From: Nitrosomonadales bacterium
Lineage (GTDB): Bacteria > Pseudomonadota > Gammaproteobacteria > Burkholderiales > Gallionellaceae
Reading direction: 5' to 3'
NCBI GenBank assembly: GCA_016218415.1
Contig: JACRED010000006.1
Coordinates: 1-64,000, forward strand
DNA: 64,000 nt
Position numbers and translations under genes: made by a program. Every line of letters starts with the position of its first letter. Position 1 is the stretch's first letter. Shown here in pieces: positions 10,797 through 21,519 of this stretch. Under the pieces are notes generated by a model. The model had not been told where the DNA came from. It worked only from the letters and a program-made list of their open reading frames with translations, and ran no database searches.

Positions 10797-12167
10797 TTGG
10801 GCGTTTTTAATATGACAACTTTGTTTGCATTCGCGGGCGCGATCGCGCTGCTGGTGGTGTTCCATGAACTCGGACACTATTGGGTGGCGCGCCGCTGCGG
10901 CGTGAAAGTGCTGCGCTTCTCGCTGGGTTTCGGCAAGGTCATCTACAGCAAGCGTTTTGCCGGCAGCGATACCGAGTGGGTGATTTCCGCGGTACCGCTG
11001 GGCGGCTACGTCAAGATGCTGGACGAGCGCGAAGAAGCTGTTGTGCCTGAGGAGCTGGCTTACGCCTTCAACCGCAAGCCGGTGTTGCAGCGCATGGCGA
11101 TCGTCGCAGCGGGTCCGCTGGCGAACTTTTTGCTGGCCATCGTGTTGTACTGGGTTTTGTTCGTGCATGGGGTGCCGGGGTTAAAGCCGGTGCTGGGGAA
11201 CGTGCCGCCAGGTTCACCGGCAGCCATCGCGCAACTGCAACCGGGCGAGACCATCGTCAGCATCAATGGCGAGTCGATCCCGAGCTGGCAGGAGTTGCGC
11301 TGGCGGCTGCTGGAGCTGGCTCTCCGGCAGGGCAGGGTGACTGTCGAGGGGCGCACTGCGGAGAGCGGATTGCTTGCCCATGAACTCGACCTGGGCGGTC
11401 TGGAGGCGAAGGATCTGGATGGCGAGTTTCTCGACAAGCTCGGCTTGGCGCTCTACCAGCCCATCGTTTTGCCCGTCGTGGGCAGCGTGGCAGAAGGCGG
11501 TGTTGCACAACTTGCCGGCCTGCAATCGGGGGATCGTATCCTGCGTGCCAACGGCGTGACGATGCAGCGCTGGATGGACGTGGTTGAGGCGATACGCGCG
11601 CATCCCGGGCAATCCATACAGTTCGATATTCAGCGCGGGGACATGACGCTGGAACTTTCGCTGATTCCCCGGTCCGACATGGAGTCCGGCAAAGCGGTGG
11701 GCAAGATAGGTGCGGGTCCGAAAGTGGACGAGGCCGAATGGAAAAAGATGTACACCGAGGTGAGCTACGGGCCGCTGGACGCCCTGCGGCAATCGCTGCG
11801 CAAGACCTGGGAAACCACGGTCATCAGCCTGAAAATGCTGGTCAAGATGGTGATGGGCGAGGTGTCGATGAAGAATCTCAGCGGCCCGATCACGATCGCC
11901 GATTACGCCGGACAGTCCGCGGCGATGGGTATGGTGGCGTATTTCGGATTCCTGGCGCTGATCAGCATCAGTCTGGGCGTGCTGAATCTGCTGCCTGTCC
12001 CCGTATTGGATGGGGGGCACTTGCTGTATTATGCTGCCGAGTTGGTCAAAGGCAGTCCGGTCTCCGAGCGGGCCTGGGAGATCGGCCAGAATATCGGCAT
12101 CGCACTCTTGGGTACGTTGATGGTCTTTGCCGTTTATAACGATATAAATCGCCTTGTTGCTGGTTGA
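10797..12167 (+). CDS. rseP: RIP metalloprotease RseP (start probably at 10812)
   Basis: VVFHELGHYWVARRCGVKVLRFSLGFGK; PDZ regions; LLPVPVLDGGHLLYY. Confidence 0.96.
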   Translation: MGVFNMTTLFAFAGAIALLVVFHELGHYWVARRCGVKVLRFSLGFGKVIYSKRFAGSDTEWVISAVPLGGYVKMLDEREEAVVPEELAYAFNRKPVLQRMAIVAAGPLANFLLAIVLYWVLFVHGVPGLKPVLGNVPPGSPAAIAQLQPGETIVSINGESIPSWQELRWRLLELALRQGRVTVEGRTAESGLLAHELDLGGLEAKDLDGEFLDKLGLALYQPIVLPVVGSVAEGGVAQLAGLQSGDRILRANGVTMQRWMDVVEAIRAHPGQSIQFDIQRGDMTLELSLIPRSDMESGKAVGKIGAGPKVDEAEWKKMYTEVSYGPLDALRQSLRKTWETTVISLKMLVKMVMGEVSMKNLSGPITIADYAGQSAAMGMVAYFGFLALISISLGVLNLLPVPVLDGGHLLYYAAELVKGSPVSERAWEIGQNIGIALLGTLMVFAVYNDINRLVAG

Positions 12168-12171
12168 AATA

Positions 12172-14463
12172 ATGAAATTAATGAAATTGGCAGGGCTCAT
12201 CCTTCTGCTGTGCATCTCTGCCGGCTTTGCATCTCCTGTTTGGGCAATAGAACCGTTTGCGGTCAAGGATATTCGCGTCGAAGGCATACAGCGCACCGAG
12301 GCGGGCACGGTATTCAGTTATCTGCCTGTCAAGGTCGGCGATACGCTGGATAACACGTTGGCCGCGTCGGCGATCCATGCCCTGTATGCCACCGGATTCT
12401 TCAAGGACGTGCGTCTGAAAGCCGATCATGGCGTGCTGATCGTGACCGTGCGCGAGCGGCCCTCGATTGCGAGCATCGAGATCAACGGGACCCATGATTT
12501 TCCCAAGGAGCAACTCAAGGAGAACATGAAATATGCGGGCCTGGCCGAAGCGCGCATTTTCGACAAGGGCGCGCTGGAAAAGGCCGCTCAGGAACTGAAG
12601 CGCCAGTATGTGGCGCGCGGGAAATACAGCGTCAAGGTATCGACTACGGTGACCGAACTGGAGAGAAATCGCGTCAGTGTCGTGTTCAATGTCGTGGAGG
12701 GGGATGCCTCCAAGATCAAACAAATCAACCTGATCGGTAACCGTGCTTACCCGGAAGGCGAGTTGCTGGATATGATGAAGCTTAGCACCCCGGGCTGGTT
12801 CAGCTGGTTCAGCAGCAGCGACCAGTATTCCAAGCAGAAACTGTCCGCCGACATGGAAGTGTTGCGTTCGTTCTACATGGACAGCGGCTATCTGGAATTC
12901 AACATCGATTCCACGCAGGTCTCGATCACCCCGGACAAGAAGGATATTTACATCACCATCAATTTCACCGAAGGGGAGAAATATACCGTCGCCAAAGTGA
13001 GTGTATCAGGCGATACACCGGTACCGATGGCGGAAATCGAAAAGCTGGTGCAGGTGAAAGCGGGCGATACATTTTCGCGCCGGGCGCTGTCGGAGACCAG
13101 CGCGAAGATCGGCGAGCGCCTGGGGCAGGAAGGCTATGCCTTCGCCAATGTCAGCGCGATCCCGGAGATCGACAAGGACAAGCACCAAGTTTCATTCAAT
13201 TTTGTGGTGGATCCGGGGCAGCGCGTGTACATACGCCGCATCAATATCGCGGGCAACAACAAGACCAGGGACGAGGTGATACGCCGCGAGTTTCGTCAGA
13301 CAGAAGGCGAGTGGTTCGATGTGGACAAGATCAAGAAATCCAAGCAGCGCGTCGACAAGCTGGATTTCTTCTCCGAAGTGAATATCGAAACACCGCAGGT
13401 GCAGGGCGCGACAGACCAGATGGATGTGAACCTGTCGGTCAAGGAGAAGCCTACCGGGAACATTTCGCTGGGCGCCGGATTTTCCAGCGGGGAAGGGCTG
13501 GTGTTGAGCGGCAGCGTGACCCAGGCCAATCTGTTCGGAACCGGCAATTATCTTTCCACTCAGATCAACACCGGCAAGATCAACCAAGTCTATTCGGTCT
13601 CGTATACCAACCCCTATTATACCGATGAGGGGGTGAGCCGCGGCTTCGATGTGTACAAGCGCAATACCGATTCGCAAAGCACCGCGATCAGCCAGTATTC
13701 ATCGCATACGCTGGGCGGTGGCGTGCGTTTCGGCGTGCCGATCGCCGACGATGAGTCCATCAGTTACGGACTCGCGGTCGAAAGAACCGAGCTGGGTCTG
13801 TTTGCCAATCCGCCGACCCGGTTGACGGATTATGTCAACACCTTCGGTGCGGCCAATACCAACCTGCTGGCGACGATAGGCTGGGGCAGGGACAGCCGCG
13901 ACAGCGCGATCTACACGACCGAGGGCACGGTGCAGCGAGCTTTCGCGGAAATCGCCCTGCCGGTGTATGACATGCGTTACTACAAGTTGAATTATCAGCA
14001 TCAATGGTTCTATCCGGTGAGCAGCGACGCCACCCTGTTGCTGAATGGCGAGGCGGGGATCGCGGGAGGTTACGGCGGGAAACCGCTGCCGTTCTTCAAG
14101 AATTTTTATGCGGGCGGCCCCGGCTCGGTACGCGGATATGAATCCAGCTCTCTGGGCCCGCGCGATGCGGCGGATTCGGTGCTGGGCGGTCCGCGCCGCG
14201 TGATCGGCAATGCCGAGTTGCTGTTGCCGTTTCCGGGGATGGAGAAGGAGAAATCCACGCGCCTGAGCGCTTTTGTGGATGGCGGCGCAGTGTATGGACC
14301 CGGTGACCTGCCGGGCAGTGCCGGATTGCGCTATTCTGCGGGCGCGGCATTTACTTGGCTGTCACCGGTGGGGCCGTTAAAATTCAGCTATGCTTGGCCG
14401 CTGAACAGGCAGTCGGAAGACAAGGTGCAGAATTTCCAATTTACGTTGGGCTCGGTGTTCTGA
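12172..14463 (+). CDS. bamA: Outer membrane protein assembly factor BamA
   Basis: Signal peptide, POTRA repeats (IEPFAVKDIRVEGIQRTEAGTVFSYLPVKVGD), C-terminal barrel ending FQFTLGSVF. Confidence 0.97.
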   Translation: MKLMKLAGLILLLCISAGFASPVWAIEPFAVKDIRVEGIQRTEAGTVFSYLPVKVGDTLDNTLAASAIHALYATGFFKDVRLKADHGVLIVTVRERPSIASIEINGTHDFPKEQLKENMKYAGLAEARIFDKGALEKAAQELKRQYVARGKYSVKVSTTVTELERNRVSVVFNVVEGDASKIKQINLIGNRAYPEGELLDMMKLSTPGWFSWFSSSDQYSKQKLSADMEVLRSFYMDSGYLEFNIDSTQVSITPDKKDIYITINFTEGEKYTVAKVSVSGDTPVPMAEIEKLVQVKAGDTFSRRALSETSAKIGERLGQEGYAFANVSAIPEIDKDKHQVSFNFVVDPGQRVYIRRINIAGNNKTRDEVIRREFRQTEGEWFDVDKIKKSKQRVDKLDFFSEVNIETPQVQGATDQMDVNLSVKEKPTGNISLGAGFSSGEGLVLSGSVTQANLFGTGNYLSTQINTGKINQVYSVSYTNPYYTDEGVSRGFDVYKRNTDSQSTAISQYSSHTLGGGVRFGVPIADDESISYGLAVERTELGLFANPPTRLTDYVNTFGAANTNLLATIGWGRDSRDSAIYTTEGTVQRAFAEIALPVYDMRYYKLNYQHQWFYPVSSDATLLLNGEAGIAGGYGGKPLPFFKNFYAGGPGSVRGYESSSLGPRDAADSVLGGPRRVIGNAELLLPFPGMEKEKSTRLSAFVDGGAVYGPGDLPGSAGLRYSAGAAFTWLSPVGPLKFSYAWPLNRQSEDKVQNFQFTLGSVF

Positions 14464-14520
14464 TAGAGCTACTAGCCATCCGACTAGGATGACAAAAGCT
14501 TTGCATAGCCATTCGGCTAA

Positions 14521-14600
14521 GTCACCTAAAGATGGTGACATAAGCCGCTGGTTAACATCATCGAAGTCGCTGGTTATGATAACCAGTGGCTGGTTATCAT
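14521..14600 (+). promoter_or_regulatory. Structured leader upstream of skp with overlapping inverted repeats
   Basis: ctggttatgataaccag (14570-14586) and atgataaccag-tgg-ctggttatcat (14576-14600) share one arm; also gtcacc...ggtgac (14521-14539). Confidence 0.45.
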
Positions 14601-14616
14601 GCGAAGGAGGTGTGGA

Positions 14617-15144
14617 ATGAGAGCAATGATTAAAGCAGGTGTATTGGCCGTGTTGCTGGTTTCGGGGGCGGTCCATGCGGAGGATGCTTTTAGAGTGGGC
14701 GTCGTGGATACGGAACGCGTGCTGCGCGAGGCCATCCCCGCGATGAAGGCGGAAAAGAAGATCGAAAAGGAATTTTCCGGGCGCGATCAGGAGATCAAAA
14801 AGCTGCTCAAGCAGGCGAAAGAGTTGCAAGCCATGCTGGATAAGGAGGACGGAAAACTTTCCGATGCCGACCGCCGCAACAAGGACCGCGAGTTGTCCGC
14901 GATGAACGTGGAGCTGCAGAGATTGCAGCGCGAATTCCGCGAGGATTTGAACCTGCGCAAGAACGAAGAATTGGCTGCCGTGCTGGAACTCGCCAACAAG
15001 GCTATCCAGGCGATTGCGGAAACGGAAAAGTTCGATCTGATATTGCAGGAAGCGGTATACCGCAATCCCAAGATAGACATCACCGAAAAGGTGATCCAGT
15101 ATCTGGACGACAACAGCAAGGCCGAAGGCAAGGCTGCCAAATAA
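14617..15144 (+). CDS. skp: OmpH/Skp periplasmic chaperone
   Basis: Signal peptide, FRVGVVDTERVLREAIPAMKAEKKIEKEF, between bamA and lpxD; start 14617 preceded by gaaggagg. Confidence 0.9.
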   Translation: MRAMIKAGVLAVLLVSGAVHAEDAFRVGVVDTERVLREAIPAMKAEKKIEKEFSGRDQEIKKLLKQAKELQAMLDKEDGKLSDADRRNKDRELSAMNVELQRLQREFREDLNLRKNEELAAVLELANKAIQAIAETEKFDLILQEAVYRNPKIDITEKVIQYLDDNSKAEGKAAK

Positions 15145-15157
15145 CGGTGTCGGCTGC

Positions 15158-16207
15158 ATGACAACTTCCTATCGATTATCCGAAATCGCGGCCAGGTTGG
15201 GCGGTCGCGTATTGGGCGATGCCGGGGTACGCATCTCCCAGGTCGCCACGCTGGAGGCGGCGCAACCGGACCAGATCAGCTTCCTCACCAACAGCAAATA
15301 CCGCGCTCAGCTTGCCGACACCCGCGCAGGCGCGCTGATTCTGGCCGAAGCCGACGCGGATGTGTCTGGGCTGCCGCGCATCGTCTCCGACAATCCCTAC
15401 GCGTATTTCGCCAGGGTCTCCGCGCTGTTGAACCCGCTGCCTGAAGTAAAACCCGGTATCCATCCGGGCGCGGTGATCGGCGCGGGCGCGAGCATAGATG
15501 CAACGGCCAGCATCGCAGCGACTGCGGTGATAGGCGACGGGGCGAAGATCGGAGCGCACTCGGTGATCGGCGAGGGCTGCTGCATAGGCGCGAACACGGT
15601 GATCGGCAGCCATGCGCGCCTGTATCCGCGCGTGGTGGTGTATCACGGCTGCGTGATCGGCGACAACCTGATCGCGCATTCCGGGGCGGTGATCGGCTCG
15701 GACGGTTTCGGTATCGCGATGGATGCGGGGCGATGGATCAAGATCCCGCAGATCGGGCGCGTGGTGATCGGCAACGATGTCGAGATCGGCGCGAACACCA
15801 CGATAGACCGCGGCGCGCTCAGCGATACGGTGATTGAGGACGGGGTCAAGATGGACAACCAGATCCAGATCGCGCACAACGTGCATATCGGCGCGCATAC
15901 CGCGATCGCCGGATGCGTGGGCATCGCGGGCAGCACCACGATCGGAAAATACTGCCGGATCGGCGGCAGCGCCGGCATACTCGGGCATTTGCAGATAGCG
16001 GATCACGTGGAGATCGCGGCGTTCACGCTGATCGGAAAATCCATACGCGAGGCCGGTTCCTACGCCGGCATATTCCCGTTTTCCAGGGCCGAGGACTGGC
16101 GCAAAAACAGCGTGCATCTGCGCCATCTGGACGAACTGGCGGGGCGGGTCAAGGCATTGGAAAAGCAGCTTGAATCCATAAGCGATGAATCATTGAAGAA
16201 GCAATAA
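15158..16207 (+). CDS. lpxD: UDP-3-O-(3-hydroxymyristoyl)glucosamine N-acyltransferase
   Basis: Hexapeptide repeats, N-term [39 protein letters not shown]. Confidence 0.97.
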   Translation: MTTSYRLSEIAARLGGRVLGDAGVRISQVATLEAAQPDQISFLTNSKYRAQLADTRAGALILAEADADVSGLPRIVSDNPYAYFARVSALLNPLPEVKPGIHPGAVIGAGASIDATASIAATAVIGDGAKIGAHSVIGEGCCIGANTVIGSHARLYPRVVVYHGCVIGDNLIAHSGAVIGSDGFGIAMDAGRWIKIPQIGRVVIGNDVEIGANTTIDRGALSDTVIEDGVKMDNQIQIAHNVHIGAHTAIAGCVGIAGSTTIGKYCRIGGSAGILGHLQIADHVEIAAFTLIGKSIREAGSYAGIFPFSRAEDWRKNSVHLRHLDELAGRVKALEKQLESISDESLKKQ

Positions 16208-16230
16208 CACGGCAAACCAAAGAAGGAAAA

Positions 16231-16695
16231 ATGATGAGCATACAGATGGACATCAACGAAATTATCGAGCTGTTACCGCACCGCTACCCGTTCCTGCTGA
16301 TAGATCGCGTGCTGTCCATGGAACCGGACAAGAGCATCGTGGCGCTGAAAAATGTCACCATCAACGAGCCGTTTTTTCCGGGGCACTACCCACACCATCC
16401 GGTGATGCCCGGCGTGCTGATCATCGAGGCGATGGCGCAGGCATCCGCGCTGCTGTCGTTCAAATCAATGGGCGTCGGAAAATCGAGCGAGAAGTCGGAC
16501 CATAAGTCGGTGTATTACTTTGCCGGCATCGACGGCGCGCGCTTCAGGAAGCCGGTCGGTCCGGGCGATCAATTGATCATCAAGTCCACACTGGTTCGCA
16601 GCATGCGCGGCCTGTTCAAGTTCAGCGCGACCGCAGAAGTGGACGGCCAGCTTGCCGCCGAAGCGGAGCTGATGTGCACAGTCAAAGCGGTATGA
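16231..16695 (+). CDS. fabZ: 3-hydroxyacyl-ACP dehydratase FabZ
   Basis: [21 protein letters not shown]...[26 protein letters not shown]. Confidence 0.98.
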   Translation: MMSIQMDINEIIELLPHRYPFLLIDRVLSMEPDKSIVALKNVTINEPFFPGHYPHHPVMPGVLIIEAMAQASALLSFKSMGVGKSSEKSDHKSVYYFAGIDGARFRKPVGPGDQLIIKSTLVRSMRGLFKFSATAEVDGQLAAEAELMCTVKAV

Positions 16696-17480
16696 TGATG
16701 CGCCACCCGACGGCAATCATTCACCCGAATGCGCAGCTCGCCGACGATGTCGAGGTCGGCGCGTATTCGATCATCGGGGCGCATGTCGAAATCGGCGCGG
16801 GTTCGGTGATCGGCCCGCATGTCGTGATTGACGGCCACACCACCATAGGCAGGAACAACCGCATCTTCCAGTTCAGCTCCATCGGCGAAATTCCGCAGGA
16901 CAAGAAATACAACGGCGAACCCACGCGCCTCGTGATAGGCGACAACAACACCATCCGCGAATGCTGCACCCTCAATCTCGGCACTGTTCAGGACAAGGGC
17001 GTCACCACGATAGGCAGCGACAACTGGATCATGGCCTACGTGCACGTCGCGCACGATTGCGTGATCGGCGACCACAACATCATCGCCAACTCGGTGCAGT
17101 TTGCCGGCCATGTCGAGATCGGCAACCGCATCCTGATCGGCGGTCTCAGCGGCATCCACCAGTTCGTGCGCATCGGCGATTTCGCGATGATCGGTTTCCA
17201 GACGCGCCTGTCGCAGGACCTGCCGCCGTTCGTGACTGCCGTGGGCAACCCCGCCGAGGCCAAAGGCCCGCACCAGGAAGGGCCGCGACGCAACGGTTAT
17301 TCCGACGTGCGGCTGGACATGATCAAGAAGATGTACCGCACACTGTACCGTGCTGGCAGCAGTTTCGAGTCTGCCAAGCAGGAGATCGCCGCGTTGCGCG
17401 GCCGGGAACCGGAAGCGGATATCGACATAGACAACATGCTGTCTTTCCTGAACAGCGCAAGCCGCGGCATCGTGCGCTGA
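16692..17480 (+). CDS. lpxA: UDP-N-acetylglucosamine O-acyltransferase
   Basis: [31 protein letters not shown]...[18 protein letters not shown]; 4-bp overlap with fabZ. Confidence 0.97.
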   Translation: MMMRHPTAIIHPNAQLADDVEVGAYSIIGAHVEIGAGSVIGPHVVIDGHTTIGRNNRIFQFSSIGEIPQDKKYNGEPTRLVIGDNNTIRECCTLNLGTVQDKGVTTIGSDNWIMAYVHVAHDCVIGDHNIIANSVQFAGHVEIGNRILIGGLSGIHQFVRIGDFAMIGFQTRLSQDLPPFVTAVGNPAEAKGPHQEGPRRNGYSDVRLDMIKKMYRTLYRAGSSFESAKQEIAALRGREPEADIDIDNMLSFLNSASRGIVR

Positions 17481-17493
17481 CAGAAAGTCCGCA

Positions 17494-18645
17494 ATGTCAC
17501 AGAAGAAAGTTGTAGTCGGAATCGTTGCCGGCGAGGCATCCGGCGACCTGCTGGGCAGCCACCTGATGGCGGCCTTGAAGGAGGCGCGGCCCGAGATCCA
17601 ATTCATCGGCGTGGGCGGCCCCAGGATGAAATCGGTCGGCATGGAAGTGCTGTTCCCGATGGAAAAGCTCGCGGTGAACGGCTATGTCGAGGTGCTGAAG
17701 CACTACCGCGAGCTGGTCGGCATACGCCGCAAATTGCGCGCGCATTTCCTGGTGCAGCGCCCGGATGTGTTCATCGCCGTGGATGCGCCTGACTTCAACC
17801 TCGATCTCGAGCTCGCACTCAAGCAGCACGGCATCCCCACGGTACACTATGTCAGTCCGTCGATATGGGCGTGGCGCGGCGAGCGCATCCACAAGATCAA
17901 GCGCGCGGTGACGCACATGCTCGCGCTGTTTCCACATGAGCCCGAGCTGTATCGCAAAGAGGGCGTGCCGGTCGATTATGTAGGCCATCCGCTTGCCGAC
18001 CTGTTGCCGGAGTTCCCCAAGCGCGACGAGATGCGCGAGACGATGCGCATCCCGCTGAAAGCGAAGGTGTTCGCATTCCTGCCGGGCAGCCGCCAGGGCG
18101 AGGTCAAGCGTCTGGCCCATACCTATATCGAGACCGCCAAGCTGATATTGAAACAACTTCCCGAGGCGCGTTTTCTGGTGCCGCTGGTCAGCCGCGAAAC
18201 ACGCGGGATATTCGAGCAGGCACTGTACGATTGCGAGGCGCTGGATCTGCCGATCACGATGCTGTTCGGCCATGCGCAGGATGCGATGATCGCCGCGGAC
18301 GGCGTGCTGGTCGCTTCGGGAACCGCCACGCTGGAAGCCGCGCTGCTGAAGCGCCCGATGGTGATCACCTATCGCCTGAACGCGCTGACCTGGTGGCTGA
18401 TGAAGCGCAAGGGCTACCTGCCTTATTACGGTCTGCCCAACATCCTGTGCGGGCGCTTCGTCGTGCCCGAATTGATGCAGGATGACGCCACGCCGGAAAA
18501 ACTTTCCGGGGCGCTGCTCGATCTGGTCAACGACAAGGACGCGGTCGCGCAGCTGGAGCAGACCTTTCTGGAATTGCACCGGACGTTGCGGCAGAACACC
18601 GCACAGAAAGCCGCAGCGGCCATCCTGCCCTATTTGCCTGCATGA
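17494..18645 (+). CDS. lpxB: Lipid-A-disaccharide synthase
   Basis: [38 protein letters not shown]. Confidence 0.97.
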   Translation: MSQKKVVVGIVAGEASGDLLGSHLMAALKEARPEIQFIGVGGPRMKSVGMEVLFPMEKLAVNGYVEVLKHYRELVGIRRKLRAHFLVQRPDVFIAVDAPDFNLDLELALKQHGIPTVHYVSPSIWAWRGERIHKIKRAVTHMLALFPHEPELYRKEGVPVDYVGHPLADLLPEFPKRDEMRETMRIPLKAKVFAFLPGSRQGEVKRLAHTYIETAKLILKQLPEARFLVPLVSRETRGIFEQALYDCEALDLPITMLFGHAQDAMIAADGVLVASGTATLEAALLKRPMVITYRLNALTWWLMKRKGYLPYYGLPNILCGRFVVPELMQDDATPEKLSGALLDLVNDKDAVAQLEQTFLELHRTLRQNTAQKAAAAILPYLPA

Positions 18646-19223
18646 CAGGTGTCCTTATGATCTGCGGCGTCGACGAAGCCGGGCGCGGCCCGCTGGCCGG
18701 TCCGGTCAGCGCCGCGGCGGTGATACTCGACGACGCGTATCCGATACCCGGCCTGGCCGACTCCAAAAAACTTTCCGAGCGGCAACGCGACCTGCTCGCC
18801 CCCGTCATTCGCGAACGCGCGCTGGCCTGGGCGGTCGCCTATGCCGAGGTCGGCGAAATAGACCGGCTCAACATTCTGCAAGCCACATTGCTGGCGATGC
18901 GCCGCGCCGTGCTGGCCTTGCCTGTCCAGCCGCAACAGGTGCTGGTGGACGGTCTGTATTGCCCGCAGACCGGTATTCCCAGCCAGGCGATCGTGAAAGG
19001 CGATAGCAAGGTCGCCGCGATTTCCGCCGCCTCTATCCTGGCGAAAACCGCACGCGATGCGCTGATGCTGCAATTGCACGAACAATATCCGCTCTACGGT
19101 TTCGCCGTTCACAAGGGCTATCCCACCGCCGCGCATCTCGCCGCATTGCGCGAGCATGGTGTGTCCGCAGTACATCGCAGGAGCTTCAGGCCGGTGCGCG
19201 AACTGTTGGCTGTAATCCCGTAA
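18642..19223 (+). CDS. rnhB: Ribonuclease HII
   Basis: [25 protein letters not shown]...[17 protein letters not shown]. Confidence 0.97.
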   Translation: MTGVLMICGVDEAGRGPLAGPVSAAAVILDDAYPIPGLADSKKLSERQRDLLAPVIRERALAWAVAYAEVGEIDRLNILQATLLAMRRAVLALPVQPQQVLVDGLYCPQTGIPSQAIVKGDSKVAAISAASILAKTARDALMLQLHEQYPLYGFAVHKGYPTAAHLAALREHGVSAVHRRSFRPVRELLAVIP

Positions 19224-19301
19224 AACGCCCGGGGTTAGTCGCGGAATGCGGGGTTTTTTCGGGTATCGTATCAATCTGACAATCAACTGGTGAGTCCTAT
19301 C

Positions 19302-19728
19302 ATGACCATACTCAAACTGATCCACTTTCTCGCCGCGCTGATCTGGGTGGGCGGCATGTTCTTCGCCTATGTGGTGCTGCGCCCCGCCGCAGCGCCTGCG
19401 CCTGTGGGACGCGGTATTTCGCCGTTTTTTCGTCTGGGTGTGGGTCGCGGTCGCGGTGCTGCTGGCCAGCGGCTTTTACATGATCCACCTGTTCGGCGGT
19501 TTCGCCCAGCTGCCCGTCCATGTCCACGCGATGCTGGCATCGGGGCTCGCGATGATGGCGATTTATGCCCATGTGTTTTTCGGCTGTTACAGGCCGCTCG
19601 GCAGGCTGGTCGCCGCACAGAGCTGGAAAGAGGCGGGCGAGATGCTGGGCAGGATACGCAAACTGATCGCCGTCAATCTGGCGCTGGGGTTGCTGACCGT
19701 GGGCGTCGCGGTGCTGGGCGCACATTAG
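19302..19728 (+). pseudogene. CopD-like integral membrane protein, frameshifted
   Basis: N-terminal MTILKLIHFLAALIWVGGMFFAYVVLRPAAA in one frame; continuation RLRLWDAVFRRFFVWVWVAVAVLLASGFYMIHLFGG...AVNLALGLLTVGVAVLGAH in another. Confidence 0.7.
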
Positions 19729-19875
19729 CGCCGGCAGACTTTTTCCTGGCAAATCAAGCCGCCTACTTTGGTATACTGGCTGCCTATTTCCGGCACTTTA
19801 TGATTCCTGGAGACATGGGGAGCGGCAAGGCGGTTCGGGAATTTTTTACAACCTTACAATCTGGAGAACGGACCA

Positions 19876-20301
19876 ATGGAAGCCAACAATACTGTCGCTC
19901 AACTGAAGGAGCGGCTCAATAAAGACAGCAACGATATCGAAGCCGCAATATCGCTGGGAAATATCTATTACGACAGCGGAGATGCAGGGCAGGCAATACT
20001 GTATTACCGCCGTGCGCTCGATATCAATCCTGATTTGTCGGGAGTGCGAACCGACCTGGGCACGATGTATTGGCGCAACGACGATATCAGTCTGGCCGAG
20101 CAGTCATTTCGCGAAGTGATCAAGCGGGATGCCGGCTTCGGGCACGCCTATGTGAATCTCGGCTTCCTGTTGCACCGCGCCAAGGGGGATGTCGCCGGCG
20201 CGCGAGCCATTTGGCAGCAGTTGCTGGCTGTGAACCCTAATCACGACGTGGCGGGCAAGGCGCGCGAACTGTTGCAGGAAACCGCGCTATTGGCCATGTA
20301 G
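19876..20301 (+). CDS. Small TPR-repeat protein
   Basis: ISLGNIYYDSGDAGQAILYYRRALDINPDLSGVRTDLGTMYWRNDD tetratricopeptide pattern. Confidence 0.85.
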   Translation: MEANNTVAQLKERLNKDSNDIEAAISLGNIYYDSGDAGQAILYYRRALDINPDLSGVRTDLGTMYWRNDDISLAEQSFREVIKRDAGFGHAYVNLGFLLHRAKGDVAGARAIWQQLLAVNPNHDVAGKARELLQETALLAM

Positions 20302-20344
20302 CATTGATAGTCTGATGTGTGCTTTGAACAAATGGCAACCCAGA

Positions 20345-20374
20345 GGAACCGGACATTGATCCGGTTTCTTTTTT
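20345..20374 (+). terminator. Rho-independent terminator after the TPR gene
   Basis: ggaaccgga-cattga-tccggtttc stem followed by a T run. Confidence 0.75.
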
Positions 20375-20419
20375 CATATCTGTACCAACTGATTTTTTAC
20401 GATTCGCTTTGAATATCCC

Positions 20420-21352
20420 ATGAAACTGCTGAATGCCGCCGACGACCTGAAACACTCCCACCGCTTCGACGAGGGCAATCCGCTCGCGGAGCGGAATACG
20501 CTGCGCGTGGCGATCCTGACCGCGACGATGATGGTGGTCGAGATCGCGGGCGGCTGGTATTACAACTCGATGGCGCTGCTGGCCGACGGCTGGCACATGA
20601 GTTCGCATACGGTCGCGCTGGGCCTGTCCGTGTTCGCCTACTACTACGCCAGAAAATACGCCCACGATCCGCGCTTCTCGTTCGGCACCTGGAAGATCGA
20701 GGTGCTGGGCGGCTATACCAGCGCGATCTTTCTGGTGATGGTGGCCGGATTGATGATCTATCAATCCATCGAGCGGCTGATCGCTCCGACCCCTATCCAC
20801 TACGATCAGGCCATCGCGATCGCCATCGTCGGCCTGCTGGTCAACCTGGTTTCCGCGTGGCTGCTCAAGGACGGGCATCATCACGATCACGGGCACGGAC
20901 ATGATCATCATGGGCACGACCATCACGACCTCAACCTGCGTTCGGCCTACCTGCATGTGCTGGCCGATGCAGCGACCTCGGTGCTGGCCATCATCGCGCT
21001 GTTCGGCGGCAAGCTGTGGGGGCTGTCATGGCTGGACCCGGTGATGGGTCTGGTCGGCGCGACACTGGTCTCCGTGTGGGCCTACGGCCTGTTGCGCGAC
21101 ACCGGACGCGTGCTGCTGGATGCCGAGATGGGTGCGCCGGTGGTCGAGGAGATACGCGAGGTCATCGCGGCCTCGCCGCTCAAGGCCGAGATATCCGACC
21201 TGCACGTATGGCGTGTGGGCAAGGGAAAGTATGCTTGCATTCTCAGCCTCGCGACGGATAATGACGTATCGCCCGAATACTTCAAGGAGCAATTGAGTAT
21301 CCATGAGGAATTGGTACATATCAGTATCGAGATCAACCGGGTCGGCGGGTAG
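20420..21352 (+). CDS. CDF-family metal exporter, DmeF-like
   Basis: Cation efflux signature LLADGWHMSSHTVALGLSVFAYYYARKYAHDPRFSFGTWKIEVLGG; His-rich loop KDGHHHDHGHGHDHHGHDHHDL. Confidence 0.93.
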   Translation: MKLLNAADDLKHSHRFDEGNPLAERNTLRVAILTATMMVVEIAGGWYYNSMALLADGWHMSSHTVALGLSVFAYYYARKYAHDPRFSFGTWKIEVLGGYTSAIFLVMVAGLMIYQSIERLIAPTPIHYDQAIAIAIVGLLVNLVSAWLLKDGHHHDHGHGHDHHGHDHHDLNLRSAYLHVLADAATSVLAIIALFGGKLWGLSWLDPVMGLVGATLVSVWAYGLLRDTGRVLLDAEMGAPVVEEIREVIAASPLKAEISDLHVWRVGKGKYACILSLATDNDVSPEYFKEQLSIHEELVHISIEINRVGG

Positions 21353-21359
21353 CTATGAT

Positions 21360-21475
21360 TCCCTCCCCCTTGCAGGGGGAGGGTTAGGGTGGAGGTAGCA
21401 TCGTCGAGTGAGTAAGATGAAAATTTCTATCACCATCCCAACCTTCACCCTGCAAGGGGGAAGGAGTGAGGCGCA
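21360..21475. repeat. Head-to-head pair of family-B palindromic repeats (BIME-like)
   Basis: ccctcccccttgcagggggagggttagggtgg and, inverted, ccatcccaaccttcaccctgcaagggggaagg. Confidence 0.7.
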
Positions 21476-21519
21476 GCCGCCCTTTGAGGCCCTAGGTTGT
21501 AATGCTATAAGGTGCAGGA

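Noticed and set aside
9528-11168. 546-aa minus-strand ORF over dxr/rseP
   Set aside because: Shadow frame with biased composition; both plus-strand genes are well supported.
20881-20930. Tandem-like cat/cac repeat in the CDF gene
   Set aside because: Encodes the expected His-rich metal-binding loop, not a repeat array.
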